From Glomus cerebriforme (Eukaryota; Glomeromycota; Glomeromycetes; Glomerales; Glomeraceae), in assembly GCA_003550305.1 (NCBI GenBank), contig QKYT01000490.1, positions 6,698 through 20,688 on the forward strand: a stretch of DNA of 13,991 bases, written 5' to 3'. The notes under the pieces are model-generated. The model did not search any database, was not told where the DNA came from, and saw only the letters and a program-made list of their open reading frames with translations. Positions 8,162 through 13,991 of the stretch are shown here, piece after piece. The translations under genes and the position numbers were made by a program. Position 1 is the stretch's first letter; each line of letters opens with the position of its first letter.

Positions 8162-9400
8162 ACCATGCGCAAATATTTATCCGAAGTCACAAGATTTGCA
8201 TTTCATAATTTCTATAAAGTTTCCGCTGATTAATAGTTTCGATTTTGATGCTGATCAACTTGTTTATAAAATCAAAATCTATTATCGGAGAAAAAAAAAA
8301 GGGCAAAAATAATGAAAGGCAAAGCACCGTAAAAAAGTTCAGAAACCTGAAGGAAAGAGCCTGAAGCCATCAAGGAAAATTTTAAAGTATTTTTGGATCA
8401 GCCTCCCAATGAGCATATTCACATTGTTATCAAACATCCATCAAATTGATATGATAAAAAATGACAAAATGTACTACTTTTTTGCAATATAAATTTCCAT
8501 TCGGAGCGTGACTTCGCCTTTATTGATGATAATTAATACATTTGCATACCAATGTAGAAACAGTAGAATCTTCTAATGAGCGCAAAAAAAAAGTGCAAGA
8601 TCAAACTGAAAGAAATTAGGAATTTTGGAAGGATTTAAAAGGATGCAAAGATTGATGACCAGAAATAGCTCCTTCGGCTATCTAAGGGTATACAGTATAT
8701 TTTCTGAATTATTTAACTCGAGGATTCTACTTTATTCATCCGTAAATGCTACGACATAGTATATTAATGCTTCCTTAATTAATGCATCATCAGCAATCCA
8801 AGGATTAAAAATCCATCACTTTATCTTAATTGCACAACGAAATGAAAAGACAATCCGCTTTGGTAAGGAAAGTGATCGGTGATTGCAGACGAACTCAAAA
8901 ATTATTCAAATGTTTAGTATATCACGGAAGACCTGGAGGATAACAAGGAAAAATAATTTCCAGGATAATTATAATCAAGTTCTCTTTCACTTCAAGAACA
9001 TTTGGTTTGATAATAAATAGAGTAATAGACGGTACGTGGCAGTTTGAGTTGAGGAATTTTATACACGGTACGGAAAATCCTTTGGTCAAATCAATTTGAT
9101 GAGATCATCCAATATTTCATATGTTAATCTACGCAAAAAAGCCCTATAAGGTGCAAATGACAAGCTTTGCATAATTGCACCAAATTACATTTGTGGTAAG
9201 ATGATGGACAAACTTATTGGATATGGCAAAGAAAAATTGATGATTTTCTTGAACGGAAGTTTACGTCCTTGATGATCATTGATTTTAATTATCTCCGACT
9301 AATTTACTTTGAACAGGACCACGCACGTATACTATAGATTTAAAAACGATGGAGGTAGTAAGGTGATTAGATGGAAAGACAAGGAAAAAGGAAATATCAT
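8162..9400 (+). pseudogene. Crinkler (CRN)-type ATPase gene relic
   Basis: A nearly full-length but badly broken CRN-like gene, with pieces in the expected order in shifting frames. FDFDADQLVYKIKI (8238 on) resembles the end of the CRN ubiquitin-like header. KVFLDQPPNEHIHIVI (8384 on) matches the header's terminal EHIH-I motif. EFWKDLKG (8620 on) and LEDSTLFIRKCYDIVY (8717-8764) fit the linker. SNPRIKNP (8792-8815) stands where a P-loop GNPGxGKT is expected and has lost its Gly and Lys/Thr, followed by LIAQRNEKTI. Near the end come APNYICGKMMDKLIGYGK (9180 on), FEQDHARIL (9308 on) and GGSKVIRW (9351 on), like the FE-AH-L-GG-F-V-L end. CRN/RHS proteins were described as secreted, nucleus-acting effectors in oomycetes, and are numerous in mycorrhizal fungi. 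Many stops and frameshifts mean no product. The piece order is strong; each single match is modest. Confidence 0.6.
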
Positions 9401-9569
9401 ATCATATATACTGTATATATGTGAGTATTAAAATAGAACAATAGAATTCTAAGAAAAAATTTTACAAAATGATTTACTAACCAAAAAAAGATCCGCGATT
9501 ACATCATAGCCGAATGATGATTAAATTACGTATTAAACTTTTTTTTTGGCGTTTTTCTTTAAAAAAAAT

Positions 9570-9577
9570 TATAAATA
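9570..9577 (+). promoter_or_regulatory. candidate TATA box for the SNA-like gene
   Basis: TATAAATA lies 96 bases before the ATG at 9673, preceded by a long A/T tract. Position and sequence suit a fungal TATA element; there is no transcript evidence. Confidence 0.45.
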
Positions 9578-9672
9578 AGGTGGCATGTTTGAAGAAAGTC
9601 GGAATTGTAAAAAAAAAAATTTCTAATTCTAATACAAAAAAACATACTTATCATAATAATACAATTATAAAG

Positions 9673-10301
9673 ATGGCAGAATATAACACTTACGATATTT
9701 TGGCTATATTTGTTAGTGTATTGCTTCCTCCTTTAGGAGTATTAATGAAAAGAGGATTACGTATTGATTTTTGGATCAATATTATTCTAACATTTTTGGG
9801 TAAAATATTCATAGTTATTCGAAATGTATATAATTAAATATATTTACGATTTCTTTATTAATTTTATTAGGATGGCTTCCGGGATTGTTCCATGCATTCT
9901 ATGTAATTTATAAATACCGTGGTGACGACTCCAATCAACTTGGAACGCACGAAGCGCACGGAACATATGGAACACATGAAGGAGTACGTCCCCAGAAAAT
10001 AAAAATTCATTCAGCAGATTCACCACAAACAACAGAAAATAAATATCAGAATCAACCTCAAAATCAACCTCAATATCCATCAGAAAATTATCAATCACAA
10101 TATCAAACACAAGATAAACCCTACAATCAACCACAATATCAACAGCAATATACCCCCCCATCAACACCTCCACAAACAAATAAAGATAAAGGTAAAGATC
10201 CCTTTCATGATGATAATGCTGCCGGACCTTCTAACGAAATCCCTCCCGCCTATGGTGATCATAAAAACAATGAATTAAGAGGGGAATCAGATTCTTATTA
10301 A
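9673..10301 (+). CDS. Pmp3/SNA-family membrane protein with PPAY motif (Sna3/Sna4-like)
   Basis: Two exons, 9673-9799 and 9871-10301, encode 185 residues; the 71-base intron splits a Gly codon (phase 1). The Pmp3/UPF0057 domain fills residues 1-59: helix 1 around 9-25 with the signature LLPPLGVLMKRG, helix 2 around 33-56 with WLPGLFHAFYVIY across the junction. Simple Pmp3 proteins stop near 55 residues; here a hydrophilic tail follows, with GTHE repeats (67-79), a Q/N/P/Y-rich stretch (99-144), a Lys cluster (147-151) and PPAY at 167-170. In yeast, Sna3 and Sna4 share this plan and their PPxY binds the ubiquitin ligase Rsp5 for sorting to the vacuole. A role in the endosome/vacuole membrane is therefore inferred. 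The ATG has A at -3 and G at +4. An in-frame upstream ATG at 9514 would add a Lys-rich stretch unlike the family and lies before the TATA box, so I rejected it. Confidence 0.9.
9800..9870 (+). other. intron of the SNA-like gene
   Basis: 71 bases, donor GTAAAA, acceptor TTTTATTAG. It is placed by restoring the conserved Pmp3 run TFLG-WLPG, which spans the junction. Without splicing the frame stops at 9835-9837 before the second helix is complete. Confidence 0.9.
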
Positions 10302-10315
10302 ATGATCAAAAGAAA

Positions 10316-10333
10316 GCCTAAAGAATATTAGGC
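10316..10333 (+). other. short hairpin just after the SNA-like stop codon
   Basis: GCCTAA, loop AGAATA, TTAGGC form a perfect 6-bp stem 15 bases after the stop. It could be a 3' UTR structure; chance is also possible. Confidence 0.3.
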
Positions 10334-11152
10334 ATATAAAAAATATATATATAGTCACTTATTTATTTTTATTAACAATTTCAATTCAAAATTCATTTAC
10401 GCAAAAAAAAAAAAAAAAAAAAAAATTTCAGAATATGTATTAAATAATATATTTATATATATATTTTTTAGCATAAAAAATAATTAATAAATATTCTGTA
10501 TTATTTATTTTTTATATTATTTTTTTTTATAAAATACTCAATAAACAATTTTTTTTAAAATAGAAAAATGTAATTATTTTATGCACATAAAAGAAACCGC
10601 GCGCTTACATGACAATTACAAAATAAATCGTTTTTCTAAACTTTTTTTAAATTTTATTTTGTTAAATTGATAAAGGGGTCGAATAATTAATAACGTATTG
10701 AATTGCTAAAAAAGAATTATATGTAACAAAAACAATAAGACATTATTTATAACTAAATATGCTCATCTATTAAAATTATTTTTTATTAGCGAACAATTAA
10801 ATATATTTAACGGATTGAACTCCAATTTTTATTTTCTTGAACATATGAAAAAATTGATTGATTTTGCATTTAAAAAAATTTAATTTTGTTTAAAAAAAGT
10901 TACTACGTTGAAAAAAAAAGTCTATACAAAGCTTAATATAGTAAATAAAAAGTTTCGATTAATAAGTTGATTTTTCACTTTTAAATAATGTAAATAATGT
11001 AATGACTGTATTCGATCTCAGAATTAAAATCAATTGTTAAATAAATAAAAGATAATTCAATTTAATAGACTTTTTTTTTTTTTTTTGCTTTAAATAACGA
11101 TAATGATTATTTATAATTAATAAGGTCATAATTACTTCATCTTATAATTTAA
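10334..11152. other. intergenic A/T-rich DNA
   Basis: About 0.8 kb between the SNA-like and zinc-finger genes. It should hold the 3' end of the first and the promoter of the second. It shows an A run of over 20 bases near 10404-10425 and a T run near 11070-11085, both common around fungal promoters. No gene or repeat copy was seen. Confidence 0.55.
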
Positions 11153-11160
11153 TATAAATA
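11153..11160 (+). promoter_or_regulatory. candidate TATA box for the zinc-finger gene
   Basis: TATAAATA, the same octamer as before the SNA-like gene, lies 117 bases before the ATG at 11277. Confidence 0.4.
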
Positions 11161-11234
11161 TCGACCTTTTTAAATCTCGCAAAATCGTTTTTTTTTTATT
11201 CTCGTGTTTTTTTTTTCACATTTTTATAAAAACA

Positions 11235-11258
11235 ACACACACACACACATATATATAT
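11235..11258 (+). repeat. (AC)7(AT)5 microsatellite in the presumed 5' leader
   Basis: Seven AC units at 11235-11248 run straight into five AT units at 11249-11258, ending 18 bases before the zinc-finger ATG. Confidence 0.85.
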
Positions 11259-11271
11259 CAAAATTTATCAT

Positions 11272-11355
11272 ATGCAATGCAACAACAATTTTATCATAAA
11301 AACTTTTTACACACTAGAAATACAAACATGTGTCTTCCTGTCTCTTATCGTCTAA
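11272..11355 (+). other. overlapping upstream ORF at the zinc-finger start
   Basis: An ATG at 11272, five bases before the chosen start and in another frame, opens 27 codons ending TAA at 11353-11355. It overlaps both the ATG at 11277 and the in-frame Met18 at 11328. Its -3 base is C (weak context), while 11277 has G and 11328 has A at -3, so leaky scanning to the main frame is plausible. Confidence 0.4.
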
Positions 11356-12470
11356 TTTCGTCCGATTGGATTGGTCATCATCGTAATCAAGTTTTTATTC
11401 CTTCCCTTCTCACAGTTGGATCAAAGGTTCCATCACCAGCTCGTGATGTGCTTCTTGTTCCAAACCTTGTGTTACCTTATGTCATACCTAATAGTCATAA
11501 TCATTACTGTAATACAAGAGGACATTTCACGTCTCCTAGAACTTACGCCTTACAACCACAACCACAACCAAAACAACAAGAAAATCAAGTAAAACAACCA
11601 TCCCTTGAAATAAAAGATCCGTCAAACAACGAAAGAACAGAATCTTTCATCACCGGCGGTAATCCTCAACTCGCAGATCTTTGGCATGAAATTAATTCAT
11701 TTGATTATGAGAGATTTGTAGAATCAATTGAAAGCAATTGTAATAATAATAATAACAATAATGTTGATACTAACGTGAAAGATCATATGCAACCATCACC
11801 TCAAGATCATGAATCTATTATTAAATATGAAAATGTTTCTGATGAATTAATCATCGATTGTAAACCTGAACTCAATTGTACTACCAAATGTTTGTCATCA
11901 TCATCATCAAAAACAGAAAAATCAGTTATAACTTCATCATCGGATAAATCATTGAAGGAGGATTATGTTTCAACTAATGATTCTTCTACTAGATTAACAA
12001 TCGTTCCATCACCATCAACTTCACCACGTCTTTCACCACCTTCATCTCCTCATTTATGTTCAACAAAATTTGATGAATACCTATATAATGTACCGCAAAA
12101 ATACGAAGCTTCATTTGAAGCGAAATATCGATATAAATGTACCGTACCTAATTGTTCACAAAGATTCAAAGAATATCGATTATTAATTTCTCATCTACGA
12201 ATTCATCATGGACATGACGGAAAAAACGTATTTGATCAGAAAAAGAGTGGAAAAGCGATGGTACAATGTATGAAATGTAGGCATTTCTTTGTATCAAAAT
12301 GGTATTTGAAAAAACATCGATATTTATGTAAGGAAGTTGTTAGACAAGGAGAATGGCATGATTGTGAATATTGTGCAAAATCGTATTTAACAGATTGTGA
12401 ACGTAAAAAGCATTATGCTAAAGACCATTCTGATAAGATCAAAGAATTATGGGAACAGCAATGGTATTAA
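11277..12470 (+). CDS. C2H2-type zinc-finger protein, putative transcription factor
   Basis: A single open frame of 397 residues. Three zinc fingers sit at the C-terminal end: finger 1 C288, C293, H306, H310 (C-x4-C-x12-H-x3-H); finger 2 C331, C334, H347, C351 (C-x2-C-x12-H-x3-C, a C2HC variant); finger 3 C363, C366, H379, H384 (C-x2-C-x12-H-x4-H). The N-terminal two thirds looks disordered: a QPQPQPKQQ stretch near 93-101, an Asn run (155-162) from AAT/AAC codons, a Ser run (207-211), and a Ser/Pro segment at 244-258 with several S-P pairs that suit proline-directed kinases. Nuclear DNA binding is inferred from the fingers; the target is unknown. Spacings between fingers (20 and 11 residues) differ from the 7-residue TGEKP linker, so the fingers may not act as a tandem array. 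Start alternatives are 11277 and Met18 at 11328. Confidence 0.85.
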   Translation: MQQQFYHKNFLHTRNTNMCLPVSYRLISSDWIGHHRNQVFIPSLLTVGSKVPSPARDVLLVPNLVLPYVIPNSHNHYCNTRGHFTSPRTYALQPQPQPKQQENQVKQPSLEIKDPSNNERTESFITGGNPQLADLWHEINSFDYERFVESIESNCNNNNNNNVDTNVKDHMQPSPQDHESIIKYENVSDELIIDCKPELNCTTKCLSSSSSKTEKSVITSSSDKSLKEDYVSTNDSSTRLTIVPSPSTSPRLSPPSSPHLCSTKFDEYLYNVPQKYEASFEAKYRYKCTVPNCSQRFKEYRLLISHLRIHHGHDGKNVFDQKKSGKAMVQCMKCRHFFVSKWYLKKHRYLCKEVVRQGEWHDCEYCAKSYLTDCERKKHYAKDHSDKIKELWEQQWY

Positions 12471-12600
12471 TTTCAGGATAACATCTAGATATATATAGGA
12501 GGATAAATATGGTAAGAGATATATATAGACAAGATTATAAAGATTATATATAATATGTAAAGTAGATAGATAATTATTAATTATATTCGACAATTGTAAA

Positions 12601-12606
12601 AATAAA
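12601..12606 (+). terminator. candidate poly(A) signal, zinc-finger gene
   Basis: AATAAA lies 131 bases after the stop codon. In such A/T-rich DNA the hexamer may occur by chance. Confidence 0.3.
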
Positions 12607-12692
12607 CAAATTATTATTGCACAATTTCGTAAAGAAAAAAATTTTTTTTTTTTATATATATATTAAAAATATTAGATATTAAAATACGATAT

Positions 12693-12698
12693 TTTATT
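12693..12698 (-). terminator. candidate poly(A) signal, DUF4203 gene
   Basis: AATAAA on the minus strand lies about 134 bases past the stop, within the sequence CATATAAATAAAATATCG. The same caution about composition applies. Confidence 0.3.
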
Positions 12699-12831
12699 TA
12701 TATGTTTAAATAATAATAAATACGATTGTGATAAATATTTAAAAGGGAAAAATTTTTACAGAAATAATCTAAATAATGATTTAGTGTCCATTTTCACTTT
12801 TTTTTTTTATATTATTTCAAATATTTTTTTT

Positions 12832-13758
12832 TTAAACAGCATTATGACGATTTCTCCATGGTAAGTGGAATCTCCTTTTTCCAGTTTCAGGTCGAACCGA
12901 ACCAGCAACAGGACCAAACTCATTTTTATGATATCTAAATTGAAATATTGTACCGATGATGAAGAGAATAATCATACCACCCAGCATAAGATAAACATTT
13001 CTATTTGTTTCATAAGGAATATCATGACTAGTCATGAAGGTTCTAACAGATTGAGCAAAACCAGTTCTAACGAATAAATCGATACCCAAAATTATAGCAT
13101 AAGCACCAATAAATGCGGTAGCCAAGATGACGAGAGTATTCTTGAAGAAACAAGCCAATAATAAACCAAGTACTGTAAGTACTACTATAAATATAATTCT
13201 ACCAGCATTGGAATGAATTACACCACCAGATCTAAAAGCTAAAATGAACATTGCTAAGGTATAACCACCGAGAGCACCCAATACCCAAATAGCTATCGTT
13301 GAACAACACATAAAAAGTAAACCGACGACGAAACCAATTGCGAGAGATACTACAAGAACGATTGTTTCACTTGCTGCACCCTTGACTATTCCTCCTTGTT
13401 GTCCATTAAAAAGGATAATCCATGCGATGATAGCTAATAAAATACAATAAGTAAATTAATATTATATAAGATAGTATGATATTAAAATATAAGATTATTA
13501 ATTATTTCGATACTTACTACCAACGTAAAATCCAATCAAAAATAATGTAAGTCGATAAACCCTTCTGCCAAAAAAGCAGAAGATTATTCCAGTAACAATT
13601 AAAATAACACCAGCAATGATTTCGTGTGGTGTAAGATTACCATTTTGATTACCTACTCCAAAAGTAGGATCAACCTTCTGTTGAGCATTCGTAATAAATG
13701 GAAATAATATTCCAATTAAGCATGTTAAAACTAACAATAAGTTTGATTTATTAACCAT
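12832..13758 (-). CDS. DUF4203 / TM7S3-TM198-like seven-helix membrane protein
   Basis: Two exons on the minus strand, 13758-13518 and 13433-12832, encode 280 residues; the 84-base intron is phase 1 and the junction reads FYVG-T-IIAW. Residues 1-25 form a signal peptide (NLLLVLTCLIGILF, then TNA before QQ). Seven hydrophobic helices follow at about 47-64, 68-89, 104-124, 126-147, 157-177, 180-202 and 227-246, the count expected for the TM7S3/TM198-like (DUF4203) family. Gly-rich helix faces (GALGG, AIGFVVG, TAFIGAYA) are also family-like. The cytosolic-looking tail is basic (GKRRFHLPWRNRH). Members sit in membranes and most fungal ones have no assigned biochemical role, so I give none. The ATG has A at -3 and G at +4. 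The frame before the ATG at 13311 is open back to the acceptor, which supports the splice. No lesions seen. Confidence 0.88.
13434..13517 (-). other. intron of the DUF4203 gene
   Basis: 84 bases, donor GTAAGT (strong), acceptor TTTTATTAG. It falls within the second membrane helix. A weaker donor (GTAGTA) three bases upstream would also keep the frame and give VAII instead of VGTII; I prefer the canonical one. Confidence 0.85.
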
Positions 13759-13991
13759 ATTTTTATACGTATTTTTTTTTTATGATATCTTAAAAAAAAA
13801 AAAAAAAAAAAAATTTTTCCCGCTTAATTTTTTTAATTTTTTTTCATAAAAAAAACCCACCACATTTATATGCATTTTAAAATTTCCACGCCACTATTTA
13901 TTGTATGTATGACAACCATTTAATGTATTATGGCGCAAAAATAGAATTTTTTTAAATCTTGGCCGTTCTTGGCATTGTACTTTTTATATTA
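13759..13991. other. upstream region of the DUF4203 gene
   Basis: Presumed promoter of the minus-strand gene. A 22-base A run (13792-13813; T run on the gene's strand) lies about 34-55 bases before the ATG, like poly-dA:dT tracts that keep fungal promoters free of nucleosomes. No clear TATA box at a suitable distance. Nothing else seen to the window end. Confidence 0.45.

Larger units (their letters stand above)
12471..12831. other. convergent 3' region between two genes
   Basis: This 361-base stretch lies between the stops of the zinc-finger gene (plus) and the DUF4203 gene (minus). It holds a candidate poly(A) signal for each and long A/T runs, and no further gene. Confidence 0.6.

Noticed and set aside
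9514..9672. N-terminal extension of the SNA-like protein from an in-frame ATG at 9514
   Set aside because: The extra 53 residues are Lys/Ile/Asn-rich with no match to the Pmp3 family, lie across the TATA box candidate, and the ATG at 9673 has the better context.
9844..10179. Minus-strand open frame opposite exon 2 of the SNA-like gene
   Set aside because: It is the antisense shadow of the Q/P/Y-rich tail; its Val/Asp/Leu runs are the complement of CAA/AAT/TAT codons.
11371..11592. Plus-strand frame overlapping the zinc-finger gene
   Set aside because: A shadow in another frame of a clearly supported gene.
12865..13077. Plus-strand frame opposite the DUF4203 gene
   Set aside because: Antisense shadow; the minus-strand reading shows seven membrane helices and a clean splice.
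1..13991. tRNA or rRNA genes, CRISPR arrays, bacterial operons
   Set aside because: No GGTTCGA-type B box with a fitting A box, no rRNA core sequence and no regularly spaced repeats were seen; introns and TATA boxes show eukaryotic DNA.

Overview
The window looks like nuclear DNA from a very A+T-rich fungus. Signs are short spliceosomal introns (71 and 84 nt, GTAAAA/GTAAGT donors, TTAG acceptors), TATA-type promoters, long A/T runs, and remains of gene families that are hugely expanded in arbuscular mycorrhizal fungi (kelch, Sel1-like, Crinkler/CRN-like). I infer Rhizophagus irregularis or a close relative. This rests on family content and composition, not on a database search.

The left two thirds (about 1-9400) has no intact gene that I can support. 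It is a graveyard of decayed, mostly unrelated genes and repeats: a kelch-repeat relic on the minus strand (574-1019), a Myb/SANT-like relic on the minus strand carrying an internal 50-bp tandem duplication (3063-3301), two exon-like islands of unknown family with unusually C-ending codons (1873-2018 and 4190-4546), a Sel1-repeat-like relic (5281-5552), two copies of a roughly 360-bp dispersed repeat with a conserved hairpin (3705-4076, with the core doubled; 7321-7674), a 188-bp inverted-repeat-bounded segment holding telomere-like TTAGGG units (7953-8140), and a nearly full-length but heavily broken Crinkler/CRN-type ATPase gene (about 8162-9400).

The right third (about 9560-13991) holds three genes that look intact. 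(1) A two-exon gene (plus strand, 9673-10301) for a 185-residue Pmp3/SNA-family membrane protein with a Q/P/Y-rich tail and a C-terminal PPAY motif, which resembles the yeast Sna3/Sna4 partners of the ubiquitin ligase Rsp5. (2) A single-exon gene (plus, 11277-12470) for a 397-residue protein with three C-terminal zinc fingers of type C2H2, C2HC and C2H2. (3) A two-exon gene (minus, 13758-12832) for a 280-residue seven-helix membrane protein of the DUF4203 (TM7S3/TM198-like) family with a signal peptide. Genes 2 and 3 converge, and their candidate poly(A) signals lie about 90 bp apart. Nothing shows that the three genes act in one pathway.

No rRNA, recognisable tRNA, CRISPR or intact transposase was seen. 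The main points of interest are the PPxY-bearing SNA-like protein, the structured dispersed repeat, the telomere-like inverted-repeat element upstream of the CRN relic, and the sharp boundary between relic-rich and gene-bearing DNA.
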